Assembly (NCBI GenBank): GCA_023512835.1
Contig: CM042085.1
Location: 50,339,569-50,403,568, forward strand
From: Taxillus chinensis
Lineage: Eukaryota > Streptophyta > Magnoliopsida > Santalales > Loranthaceae
DNA: 64,000 nucleotides
Reading direction: 5' to 3'
A model generated the notes under the pieces. The model was not told where the DNA came from. It did no database searches and worked only from the letters and a program-made list of their open reading frames with translations. Within the stretch, counting starts at the first letter, position 1; every line of letters begins with the position of its first letter. The translations under genes were made by a program, and so were the position numbers. Shown piece by piece: positions 20,401 to 31,963 of the stretch.

Positions 20401-22079
20401 CTATGCAGAAAAGTCAAGCATACCTAATTTGAGAAGAAGTTCAGAAAATCTTACATCAGGTAGGGGCTTTGTAAGTATATCCGCCAGTTGATCTTCAGTA
20501 GCAACATGTTCCAGGGATATGTGCTTTTTAGGAACATGATCGCGAATGAAATGATGCCTGACCTCAATATGTTTTGTCTTTGGATGCATGACGGGATTAT
20601 TGCTGATAGCAATAGCACTGGTATTGTCACAGTAGAGTGGAACAGATGTCATGTTGAAGCCATAGTCAGTAAGTTGACTTTGCATCCAGAGAAGTCTGCG
20701 CAAGAACTCCTAGCGACTATATATTCCGCTTCAGCAGTAGATGTTGATACAGAATTCTGCTTCTTACTGAACCAAGAGATCAATCTGTTTCCAAGGAATT
20801 GGCATGTACCACTAGTGCTTTTCCTGTCTATGCGACACCCGGCAAAATCAGCATCAGAATATGCGGATAAGGCGAAGTTAAACTCTTGTGGGTACCAGAG
20901 TCCCAAATTAATTGTCCCTTTGAGATACCTTAATATCCGTTTTACATGAAGCATATGTGACTCTTTGAGATTCGCCTGATATCTTGCGCAGATGCAAGTT
21001 GCAAACATTATGTCTGGACGACTTGCTGTAAGATACAGCAAGGATCCAATCATCCCTCTGTACTCAGTCACATTCACTGACTTGCCATCAACATCTGGGT
21101 CTAACTTGGCATTGACTGGCATTGGAGTTTTGACGGGAGACGAACCTTCCATACCAAACTTCTTGATTAAGTCTCGAGTATACTTAGCTTGGTTTATGAA
21201 GGTCCCTTCCTTCAGTTGTTTGACTTTGATCCCAAGGAAGTAGGACAGTTCTCCCATCATACTCATCTCAAACTTGCCAGTCATCAACTTGGTGAATTCA
21301 TCACAAAGTTTCGGATTAGTTGATCCGAAAATGATATCATCCATGTATATCTGTACGATCAGAGTATGTCCTTTCTCTTTCCGTAAGAATAGCGTGGTGT
21401 CAATCTTCCCTTTTTGAAAGTTGTGAGCAAGTAAGAATTCCAAAAGTGTGTCGTACCAGGCTCTTGGAGCTTGCTTCAATCCATACAAAGCTTTCCTTAG
21501 TTTGTAAACCAGATGTCCAGCCTTGGGTTCAATGAAACCTGGAGGTTGTTCAACGTACACCTCCTCTTGAAGATCTCCATTCAGGAATGCACTCTTGACG
21601 TCCATTTGATAAACTATGAAGTTTTCATATGAAGCATACGCCAGAAACATTCGGATTGCCTCAAGTCTTGCCACCGGAGCAAAGGTCTCATCATAGTCTA
21701 TTCCTTCTTCTTGACGATATCCTTTGGCTACCAGTTTGGCTTTGTTCCGGATTACAATTCCATCCGTATCAAGCTTGTTCCGGAACACCCATTTAACTCC
21801 TATGACTTGCTGAGACTTAGGCCTTGGTACTAGAGTCCACACATTATTTCTCTTAAATTGATTCAGCTCTTCTTGTATGGCTTCTATCCAATTCGAATCT
21901 CGAAGAGCTTCATCCACCACCTTTGGTTCTATTTGAGATAGAAAACACGAGTAAAAACACATGTTGGAGGTGGCTGCTCTTGTTCTTACACCAATAGTAG
22001 GATCACCAATCACTTGATCTAAGGGATGATTTCGGGTCCATATGTAATTCTGTGCATGTGATGGTTGATCTTGAATAAT
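20401..22079 (-). pseudogene. Reverse transcriptase-RNase H, copia copy A
   Basis: The 454-residue frame (22013-20649) has the copia RT motifs [13 protein letters not shown] (about residues 134-146), [10 protein letters not shown] and the catalytic YMDD (223-226). The RNase H part continues in another frame (20703-20401) with CDNTSAIAISNN and the KHIEVRHHFIRD motif, so a frameshift lies near 20690-20740. The frame is separated from integrase by a TAA at 22080-22082, where copy C has a CAA codon. The protein would copy element RNA into DNA. It is well preserved otherwise, in keeping with a young insertion. Confidence 0.9.
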
Positions 22080-23460
22080 TTAAAGCTCTGCCAGGTTAGG
22101 TGGTTCAGGTGTATCTGCTGGTTGAGCTTCTTCCGTACCAGATGTTTCCGTATTAGAAGGTACGGTAGAGCTAGGTGGTTCTTCAACACTGTTTCTTTCA
22201 GTGTTAACTGGTCCGAACGGACTTGAAGGTGCTCCGGAATTTTGGGTATCCGTAGGAGTATGTCCGGAGCTTAATGGTAGTCCTGAGTCCGAATCATCCG
22301 TAGCATCATCCATATAATTTCTTTGTGCTTCACTGATGCCACGTGGTTCGTCAAAATGTGTATCAGGAACATTCATAAACTTCGAGTAATCGATGTTGCT
22401 GTCCGAGACCTGCACATTAGAACTTGAAGAAGTAACTTTTGACCAATCAAGATTAGCTTCATCAAAAGTCACATGGATAGATTCTTCAACTTTAAAAAGT
22501 TTTCTATTAAAGACCCGATAAGCCTTGCTATGTAATGAGTACCCGACAAAAATCCCATCATCAGATTTTGGTTCAAATTTATTCCGGGTTTCTTTGCCAT
22601 TTATCAATATATAGCAAGTACACCCAAAAGCTCTGAAATGTGAAATTGAAGGCTTTCGTCCTCTCCACATCTTATAGGGTGTTTTCATGGTAGATTTATT
22701 TATTAGAGTTCGTTTCGAACATAGCGAGCGGTGGACACGACTTGACCCATAGGCGAGAGGAAGCGTTGCCCCTGCTAACATAGATCTGCCAGCCTCGACT
22801 AAAGTACGATTCTTGTGCTCGGCTACCCCATTTTGTTGTGGAGTTCCGGGCGCAGAGAAGTCATCTTGAATGCCCTGTTCAGAACAATATGATCTCATAT
22901 CTGAAAAATCAAATTCTGTACGATGATCACTCCTGATGCACTTTATGCTCAGTCCTTGTGAGTTGCTTATCCAGTTGAAAAGATCTACAAGATGCTCAAA
23001 AGTTTGATCTTTTGATTTCAGGAACATCACCCATGTGTATCTGGTGAAATCATCGATAACCACAAGGGTATATCTCGCACCAGCCAGCGAAGGAACAGAA
23101 ATAGAACCACAGAGGTCCATATGAAGAAGTTGCAGAGGAGCAGTTATCAAATTAACTGATTTGCTCTTAAAGCTATGTTTGGTCTGTTTGCCGAGTTGGC
23201 ATTCTCGACAGAGAGTATCTCTGGAGTATTTGAGTTTAGGTAGACCAGTGATAAGATCAAGTGATGCTAACTTAGACAGTGTCTTAAAGTTTAAATGTGC
23301 GCATCTCTTGTGCCATAACCAATTATCTTCATCTGAAGCTTTAGTGAGGAAGCATACAGGGTCAGAAGAATTATTTCTTAAGACCACTAAGTATATGTCC
23401 CCATCTCTTGATCCGGATAACTTTACATCTCCGGATAAGTTTTCCCTTATTGTACAGGTG
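22080..23460 (-). pseudogene. Integrase, copia copy A
   Basis: The 435-residue frame starts within the GAG-pre-integrase region. The zinc-binding set is His26, His31, Cys60 and Cys63 (LCRECQLGK). The catalytic triad is Asp91 (MDLCG), Asp154 (IRSDHRTEF) and Glu190 (VAEHKNR). The C-terminal part is a low-complexity tail ending at an in-frame TAA. It is split from protease by a one-base deletion near 23466: copy C reads tgtccaaca where copy A reads tgtcaaca. Integrase inserts element DNA into the genome. Confidence 0.9.
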
Positions 23461-23779
23461 TTGACATAAAGGAAACAGTAAATCCTTTATCACATAAATT
23501 ATTGACACTTAGCAAATTATGCTTCAAACCTTCGACTAGTGCAACTCTAGTGATTGATACACAGCCGTTGGTTAAAGTGCCATACCCGACAGTCTTACCT
23601 TTGCTGTTGTCACCATATAAAACGGATGGACCTCGTTTTTCATTAACTTCTACAAGCAGAGTCTGATCACCCGTCATATGTCCGGAGCATCCACTATGAA
23701 GGATCCATTTGCTTTGATTGATCTTTAACTTTAAGTGATCCGGCAGTGCATTCCAGAGATGCTCCTGAAAGACAACAGT
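23447..23779 (-). pseudogene. Aspartic protease, copia copy A
   Basis: The stretch WILDSGCSGHMTGD holds the retropepsin active site (DSG) typical of copia proteases, followed by a GDNSKGKTVGYG block and VEGLKHNLLSV. It lies in the same frame as gag and is separated from it only by the conserved TAA at 23780-23782. The frame is lost at the deletion near 23466. Confidence 0.85.
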
Positions 23780-26080
23780 TTACACTTTTGGTGCCCAAAC
23801 TTGTTTCGGGCGGTTAGAAAGAACAGCAGTAATGTCAACAGTTCCGGATTTGACTTTGCTAGGACTTTTAGCTCTCCAAGTTGACTTTAATTTGTTAGGT
23901 TCAGCTGCTTCTTTTATTTGGGTTATTTTAGGAGAGACACTCCTTTGAGGTTTAGCTTTTGTTTTTCTCGAAGAACCCTTTTTATTGAACTGATCTTTAT
24001 TGGTACGAATTTGATTACAAAGCCAGTTATCAGATAAACTCCGACATTCATAGTGATAATGACCTATTTCACTACAGATGGAACAGACACTATAATGCGG
24101 AGTACAAACAGGGGATATAGGTCTCTTAGATTTTACAGACTTTCTACTCTGTTCCCTGTGGCCTAATCCATTGCGTTTGGGTGATGCGCTCTTGGCCCTA
24201 GATGCGTCAACCTTAGCCTTTCCTTTCTTTTTGGGTGCTACAGTTTTGGCTTTAACTGCCGCAGCCTTCCCTTCATCATTAGTTACGGGTGCTACTGCTT
24301 CGGGAAGTACAGTAACAGCCTCAACTCCACAGTCATAAACTATGGTGCCACCTGAAATGAAACCATCCAACGGTTTAGACGTACTAACAGGATATACGTT
24401 GGTTAGTTTTGGAGTGAAATCCGGAGGACACTCAGTAGCTTGAGCATTGGAGGTTGATGATTCTGAACCTAGGCCAGGTTTGACTCGAACATTATCCGGA
24501 TCGGTCCTAAATGAAGAGGCTATTTCCCCGGATTTAAGCCACTTGCGATTTATTTCCTTTTCTTGTTCTAGTTCATTCTCGAGTCTTTTTACAATAACTT
24601 TTAGGCCTGAGAGATTGGTATTTAGTAGATGATTTTCAGCCCTTAGATCGTGATATCAAGCTTCTTTTCCTCTGAAGTCAGCTATGTCTTTTTCAAGTCT
24701 AGCAATAGTAAATTCAAGACGTTTATTCTGACTTTCCATATCTTTGTACATTTGAGTAATTATTAGTCTCTTATTCTTTTCATGATCACGTTCAGTAACA
24801 AGAGATTTTATTTTACTCATGAGCTCAGAGATAGAAGGTACCTCAGTATTTGCCATGAGGTAGACGTTCGGCTTAGGAGTTGGCTCATCATCCGAGGATT
24901 CCTCCTCTTCTTCCGAGCCACTGATGTACTTTGTCACGAATGCCTTCCTCTTGTTTTTGCTGTTGTCTGAGGTGGTACGTCGAGGAGTAACCTTGTCACT
25001 TTTCTCTGCCGTCTTAGTTTTGGATCTGCATTCCTTGGCCCAGTGACCGGGTTTCCCACAATTAAAGCATTCTTGGGAGCTCGACTCCGATCGTTCCTTC
25101 CTTCTGGATGATGAGGAGCCTCTTCTGAATCCTTTTCTACTTTTCTGAAGGAATCGTTCAAAGGATTTAACAAGAAGAGCTATTTCCTCTTCTGCGTCTG
25201 AGTCAGAATTCTCTAACTCATCCGTATCATCCTCTTGATGATTACTGGAGCATTCCGTAGCTTTGAGGGCTACCCTTTTTTCTTTCCAAGCTATTTTCTC
25301 ATCACGGTCAGTGTATCTGAATCTGACCTCATGAGTCCAAAGCTCTCCGTATATTTCTTCAAGGGCAGTAAACGGCCAGGTTTTGTCAGCTTGCATCTGG
25401 AGCTGCTTGGAGTAGTAGCGATCTGGCAAGGATCGAAAGAACTTGTCATTGATTTGAGACTGAGTGTAGTGTTCATTTACAGTTTTTAGCTCTAGAATGA
25501 GCTTGCCGAATCTCTGATAGATACTCTCAAGGGATTCACCGGGTTTATGATTGAAACTCTCAAAGTTCTGTCTGAGAGCACATATCACGTTTTGCATCTA
25601 GGACTGACTTCCCTCATAGAGGATTGTCAGTTTATCCCAGACAGCTTTTGCTGACGTGCAGCCCTGGACGTCCGTGAAAGCCTCAGAATCCAAAGACGAT
25701 GTAACGTAAGCCAGAGCCTTTTCGCTAGCGCACTGCCAAGCTCTTTCATCGTTGGTAAGTTCGGCATCCGTCTTCGGCCTTCTAACTCCATGTTCTCCGA
25801 TAGTCATCGGAATTGGAATCTCCTGATGAAGACAGGGCCACATGAGATGGTCATGGTATACCATGAACATCTTCATGCGAGCTTTCCACTGGGAGAAAAG
25901 CTCAGGTGTGAATTTGGGCGGTTTTGTCAGAGTAAAACTAGAACTCCGTGGTTGAGCAGTGGAGGCAGCAGCAGGTTGAGGTGGGTCGACGTTTTCACTG
26001 CTACTTCGATTTGGGATGGGCTCTTGTGCACCTCCGGAGTTAAGGCGAGTGTTGAATAGCATACTGCTTTCTTCGGCCAT
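23780..26080 (-). pseudogene. Gag polyprotein, copia copy A
   Basis: One frame runs from Met at 26080 to the TAA at 23780-23782, broken by a TAG at 25598-25600 and a TGA at 24656-24658. It contains the retrotransposon gag core (segment FESFNHKPGESLESIYQRFG), an acidic region, a CCHC knuckle (CFNCGKPGHWAKEC) near 25050, a helical stretch, and a second CCHC-like knuckle (CSICSEIGHYHYEC) near 24080. The first break replaces a CAA seen in copy C. Gag forms the virus-like particle and binds element RNA. Confidence 0.9.
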
Positions 26081-26126
26081 TGCTGAGAGTGAAAGAGTGG
26101 GATCTCTACTTAGAACAAATAGAACT

Positions 26127-26138
26127 TGCTCGATACCA
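26127..26138 (-). other. Primer binding site, copia copy A
   Basis: The element strand reads tggtatcgagca, two bases after the LTR end. Copies C and D have tggtatcagagc, the usual complement of the 3' end of initiator tRNA-Met. Copy A lacks one A, which could weaken priming. Confidence 0.85.
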
Positions 26139-26140
26139 CT

Positions 26141-27554
26141 TGATGGTCCCTTGGAGCCTAGAGGGGGGGGGGGGTGAATAGGCTCTTATCCAAACTCTCT
26201 ATATTCTCTTATGACACAAACACTTATCTAGTTAAGTGATAGAATCACTGCGGAAGATAACCAGATAGTGGAAGTATTTTGTTTTATTATCAAAAGATAA
26301 ATACAACAAAATAGAAGCAAGACTCTTTTACACTCTGTTTACAAAAGGATTCACACTCTAGCCTATATTTTCTCTTTGAACTCTTGTGCATACACAGTAT
26401 TGATTTAGGCTATCTTGCACACTGCTTTTACATATACAAGTATAAATATTTATACAAAAATATTCCTAAAAGACAACCTTGGAACTTGTAGTTCCGGAAT
26501 GCGTTCAGCACTAACTATTCCTCGGTAGTCTCTCTGCCTTGACTACTGCGGTTTGTGGAGCTCAAGATCTTGGGTTTGAAGAGTATAAGTGCCTTTATGA
26601 GTTCCCAAATATAATTAAAGTTGTGTCCACATATCCGGGTGATCCACGTGTAAGATTCTTCAGGTTCTCAACAAGTTTGTCTTACATCGGGACACCACGA
26701 GCTGATAATCTTAAATGCGGTTAAGTTGAAGCAGCATCTTCTTGGTCCGGTGTAATTTTCCTTACTCCGTAGCTAATGAAGCTCGGAACCTTACTCCGTG
26801 TCAGTGGTTGCTTACTCCGTATCTATTTGGTACTGGAATCCTTAGTCCGTGTCAGCGCTTCCTTACTCCGCGTGAATGAGAAGGTCGGAGTGCTTATTCC
26901 GTATCAGCGCTTCCTTACTCCGTATGTAAGTTCCTTACTCCATATGTAAGTTTCCTACTCCGTGCGAGTCTAAAGGATCGGATGGCTTACTCCGTACTAG
27001 CACATCCTTACTCCGCATGAGTGAGTGGTCCGGATTCCTTACTCCGCATCTAAGTTCCTTACTCCGTGCGAATAAGGACTCGAGTCCTTATTCCGCATCG
27101 CAATTTCTTACTCCGTATGTATGGAAGACTCGGATGCCTTACTCCGTGTCTTCTTTACTTTAGTTCACTTGAGTGAAAGACTTAACTTTTAGCTCCGTGT
27201 CGACTCTTTTACTTCGTGCGACCTTGTAGACCAAGATTCTTACTCCGCATCAGTTTGACTTAGTCCGTTTCAGATATTAAGAGCAGATTCCGTAGTCCGT
27301 AGCTTTTAAGCTCTTAGTCCGCACGAATGTTCCTTATTCCGTATGTATTGGTGACTTGGTTATTTACCAAGTGTTTGACGACACTCACTCTTGTCCGGAT
27401 CAGGATTATATATCCTATCCTTAGCTTTGCTCTCACGAGTGTATCTCCGGATTAATAACATATCTTCTGCAATGATCAAAGAAACACAAAAGATCTCAAA
27501 TCAAATTACATAGGGCTTTATCAGCATGATCCAAATTCTGGGCTTGATCCAACA
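26141..27554 (-). mobile_element. 5' LTR of copia copy A
   Basis: It runs from tgatggtccc to gatccaaca on the plus strand. It has the cttactccg-type motif array (about 26760-27320) and the G run near 26162-26173. It differs from the 3' LTR at scattered positions and lacks one short repeat unit of about 20 bp. Confidence 0.95.
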
Positions 27555-27559
27555 AGAGC
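27555..27559. repeat. Target-site duplication, right (agagc)
   Basis: The bases agagc match 14412-14416 exactly and directly follow the LTR end ccaaca. Confidence 0.9.
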
Positions 27560-28402
27560 TAAAAAGAAAAATCAAAAGAAAAGAAAGAAAAGAAAAAGAA
27601 AAGAAAGAATATATTTTTCATTGTATACCATTGTACGTGAATTGGTCATTAATCTATATTTGGCCTCTTTCTTGTTAACTTTTCTCTTCGTGTGGCAATC
27701 AATGTAACATGGGTTTTGTAACTCCTGTGGCTATCATATAAAGCCCAAGAGATGGTTTTAAATGTAAACCCCATGTTTATGCCTTAGTGATTTTTATGGC
27801 ACTTTTGTTAGAAAAAGAAAGTTGTAATTTGTTAAATATTTGCAAGAAAGAAAAAGAATGAGCCATGTTCTTTAGGATGAAACAACACTTGGGCAGTTTA
27901 CCTCTCAAGGTAGCTTGTGGCAAAGGCATTTGGACGTGGATGGGGGTTTTATTGCATTATTGACTTGCTGTACTTGCCTAAGATTTGAAAACTTTGGGGG
28001 TATTGAGTGTGAGCGATGTGAGACTATCCACTTGAGTGAGGCAACCTTGCTTCCATTGAGACAACTCCAAGAAATTTTTTGAGTATTGCCATAGATGTGG
28101 TTAACTTAGTTGTTCCTTAATCTTTAGCTATGATTACATGTCATTGTTGGACTAAGTATTTAGACAGTCATGTATAGTGCTTGAGGTTGCATTGCTCTTT
28201 CCTTTCTTGCATTTCATTCATTTTTTATGGTACTTGTATATGTATTTTACCATTGTCTCATTTTTGTTTTTGGTTTTCTTATTTTGCACCCCTTTTTGAG
28301 TGTGTTTTGTTTTTATTTTTGCTTGGGATGAGCAAGGTTATGTAGGGGTATTTGGGGGTACTTTAGGATCCACACTACACCAAAACTGTCATTCTTTGTT
28401 GA
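27560..28402. other. Non-coding flank between copia A and C
   Basis: A/G-rich then T-rich low-complexity sequence, continuing the pre-insertion sequence at 13690-14411. No gene or RNA is seen. Confidence 0.5.
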
Positions 28403-28407
28403 GAATT

Positions 28408-29599
28408 TGTTGGATCAAACCCGGAATTTGGATGATGCGGATCAAACCCTATGTAACTTTGATCCGGAGTTGTTTCATGTTTACTCAGTCTGTGCAGAAG
28501 ATAAAACTCTATTTCAGACCTACTATTGTGAGGACAAAGCTAAGGACAGGATACATAATCCTGATCCGGATTATCATGAGTGTCGTCATTCACTTGGTAA
28601 ATAACCAAGTTATCATCCAGAGTAAGGACACTTCGTGTGGACTAAACGAGTAACAAAATGACCAAGGAACCCGCGTCAATTAAGGCAGAGTAAGATTCCG
28701 AGTCTACAACTTGCACGGAGTAAAAGAGACCTATTGCAGAGAAAGAATCTAAGTTGTCACTCCACCGGACTAAGGAGAAGAAGACACGGAATAAGAAATC
28801 CGAGTGTAGCGCTGATGCGGAGTAAGCTCTCCGAAATACTACTCATGCGGAGTAAGGAAGCGCTGATGCGGAATAAGGATTCCAGGACTTCATTCATACG
28901 GAGTAAGCAATCACTGACACGGAGTAATGATCCGAGCTTCATTCATGCGGAGTAAGGAACCTTGCGACGGACCAAGGAGACGCTGCTTCATCTCTCCAAG
29001 CCACATTTAATGCTAGCAGCTTGCTACGTCCCGATGTAAGACAAACTCATTGAACACCTAAATTGTCTGACACGTGGAATACGCGAAGATGTGGATGCAG
29101 TCTCAATGCAATTGGAATCAAGCAAAGAATTCAATATACTTATATTTCCAATACTTCAAGCTCCACATCTGCAGCAGTTAAAGCAGTATCAACTTCCAAG
29201 AGAACTTTAATGCTTCACTCAGCTCGGAAAATGCAGTTCCAAGATAGATTCCTAGGATGTCTATATATACCTGAGGCAATGTAAATATAAATAGCGAAAA
29301 ATACAAAAAAAAAAATAGAACATATACTCGCATGAGAAATACAAGAGTTCATAGAGATTAAGAGCGCTAGTGTGTGAAACTGGAAAACTGAGTGCTATTG
29401 TAATCAGCTGTATTAGCTGCTTATTTTGTTGTAATTATCATCAGATAATAAAGCAAAATACTTCCACTATCTGGTTATCTTCCGCACTGATTTTATATCT
29501 TTTAACCAGATTGTGCTATACCTGTGAGATAAAATGAGTTTTGATTTAAGCCTATTCACCCCCCCCCCCCCCCCCCCCCTAGGCTACTAGGGACCGACA
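28408..29599 (+). mobile_element. 5' LTR of copia copy C
   Basis: This LTR is 1192 bp and runs from tgttggatcaaacccgg to ggaccgaca, with cggagtaagg-type motifs (28620-28970) and a poly-C run near 29560-29579. It is the same family as copy A, diverged and somewhat shorter. The five bases before it are gaatt. The 3' LTR partner is missing. Confidence 0.85.
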
Positions 29600-29601
29600 A
29601 G

Positions 29602-29613
29602 TGGTATCAGAGC
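29602..29613 (+). other. Primer binding site, copia copy C
   Basis: The sequence tggtatcagagc, two bases after the LTR, is the canonical copia primer site complementary to initiator tRNA-Met. Confidence 0.9.
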
Positions 29614-29659
29614 GCGTTCTATTAGTTCTAATAGAGATCCCACTCTTTCACTCTCAAAA

Positions 29660-31963
29660 ATGGCCGAAGAAAGCAGCATGCTGTTTAACACTTGCCTTAA
29701 CTCCGGAGGTGCACAAGAGCCCCTTCCAAATCGAAGCAGCAGTGAAAATGTCGATCCACCTCAACCTGCTGCTACCGCTGCTGCACAACAACGGAGTTCT
29801 GGCTTCACTCTGACAAAGTCACCAAAGTTCACACCTGAGCTTTTCTCCCAGTGGAAAGCTCGCAAGAGAATGTTCATGGTCTACCATGATCACCTCATGT
29901 GGCCATGTCTTCATTAGGAGATTCCCACTCCGATGACTATCGAGAGAACATGGAGTCAGAAGACCAAAGACTGATGCCGAACTCACCAACGATGAAAGAG
30001 CCTGGCAGTGTGCCAACGAAAAGGCTTTGGCATATGCTACATCTTCTTTGGATTCCGAGGCTTTCACAGACGTCCAGGGCTGCACGACAGTGAAAGCTGT
30101 CTTGGATAAACTGATAATCCTCTATGAGGGAAGTCAGTCCCAAATGCAGAACGTTATGTGTACTCTCAGGCAGAACTTTGAGAGTTTCAATCATAAACCG
30201 GGTGAATCACTCGAAAGCATCTATCGGAGATTCGGCAAGCTCATCCTTGAGCTAAAGACTGTCAATGAGCATTATTCTCAATCTCAAATCAATGACAAGT
30301 TCTTTCGCTCCTTGCTGGATTGCTACTACTCCAAACAACTCCAGATGCAATCAGACAAGAACTGGCAGTATGTTCCCCTTAAATAACTATATAGAGAGCT
30401 GCGGACTCACGAAGTCAGGTTTAAATACTCTGACCGGGATGAGAAAATAGCTCGGAAAGAAAAGGGGGTAGCTCTCAAAGCTACGGAATGTCTAAGCATA
30501 CTGAGGAATGATGATACGGACGCGTCCGAGAATTCTGATTCTGATGAGGAGGAGGAGATAGCTCTTCTTGTCAAATCCTTTCAGCGATTCCTACGGAAAA
30601 GCAGAAAAGGATTCAGGAGACGCTCCTCATCATCTTTCCAAAGAAAGGAGCGACTGGAGTCCAGTTCCCAGGAATGCTACAACTATGGGAAAACCGGTCA
30701 CTGGGCCAAGGACTGCAGATCCAAATCTAAAGTGGCCGAGAAAAGTGACAAGGTAACTCCTCGCCGCTCCACCTCAGACAACAACAAGAACAAGAGGAAG
30801 GCGTTCGTCACAAAATGCATCAGTGGCTCGGAAGAAGAGGAGGAATCCTCGGATGATGAGCCAACTCCTAAGCCGAACGTCTGCCTCATGGCAAATACTG
30901 AGGTACCTTCTATCCCTGAGCTCATGAGTAAAATAGAATCTCTTGTTACTGAACGTGATCATGAAAAGAATGAGAGACTAATAATTACTCAAATGTACAA
31001 AGATATGGAAAGTCAGAATAAACGTCTTGAATTTACTATTGCTAGACTTGAAAAAGACATAGGCGACTTGGAGGAAAAGAAGCTTGGTATCACGATCTAA
31101 GGGCTGAAAATCATCTGCTAAATACCAATCTCTCAGGCCTAAAAGTTATTGTAAAAAGACTCGAGAATGAACTAGAACAGGAAAAGGAAATAAATCGTAA
31201 GTGGCTAAAATCCGAGAAAATAGCCTCTACTTTTAGGACTGATCCTGACAACATCCGAGTCAAACCTGGCCTAGGTTCCGAACCATCGACTTCCATTGCT
31301 CAAGCTACTAAGTGTCCTCCGGACTTCACTCCGAAACTAACCAACTCATATCCTGTTAGTACGTCTAAACCGTTGGATGGTTTCATTTTAAGTGGCACCA
31401 TAGTTCATGATTGTGGAGCTGAGGCTGTTACTGCACTTCCCGAAACAGTAGCACCCGAACTTAATGAAGAAGGGAAGGCTGCTGCAGTTCAAGCCAAAAC
31501 TGTAGCACCCAAAAAGAAAGGAAAGGCTAAGGCTGACGCATCTAGGGCCAAGAGCGCGTCACCCAAACGCAATGGATTAGGCCATAGGGAACAGAGTAGA
31601 AAATCTATAAAATCTAAGAGACCTGTATCCCCTGTTTGTACTCCCCATTATAGTGTCTATTTCATCTGTAGGGAAATAGGCCATTATCACTATGCATATT
31701 GGAGTTTGTCTGATAACTGGCTTTGTAATCGAGTTTCTATCAATAAAGATCAATTAAATAAAAAGGATTCTTCGAACAAGACAAAATCTAAACCTCAAAG
31801 GAGTGTCTCTCCAAAGAAAACCCAAGTAAAAGTAACAGCTGAAACTAACAAATTAAAGTCAACCTGGAAAGTTAAAAATCCGAGCAAAGTTAAATCCGGA
31901 TCTATTGACACTAATACTGCTCTTTCTAACCACCCGAAACAAGTTTGGGCACCAAAAGTGTAA
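29660..31963 (+). pseudogene. Gag, copia copy C
   Basis: It starts MAEESSMLF as in copy A. It is broken by a TAG near 29915 (CAG in copy A), an inserted base near 29943, and further stops near 30384 and 31098. In the first zinc knuckle (near 30670) the second Cys is replaced by Tyr (CYNYGKTGHW). The second knuckle (near 31665) has lost its first and last Cys. Particle assembly and RNA binding are therefore doubtful. It ends at TAA 31961-31963, the same codon as in copies A and D. Confidence 0.85.

Larger units (their letters stand above)
14417..27554 (-). mobile_element. Copia copy A, full-length SIRE-like element with accessory gene
   Basis: The element is 13.1 kb with TG...CA LTRs of 1434 and 1414 bp, an agagc target duplication, a primer site like the 3' end of initiator tRNA-Met, gag, protease, integrase, RT-RNase H (the Ty1/copia order), an extra cassette of about 2.7 kb, a polypurine tract and the 3' LTR. 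Length, LTR size, gag with CCHC knuckles and an extra gene after pol resemble the SIRE/Maximus lineage. The LTRs look nearly identical apart from a roughly 20-bp repeat-unit difference, so insertion is recent. Several stops and frameshifts in gag and pol mean it is not autonomous as read here. Confidence 0.9.
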
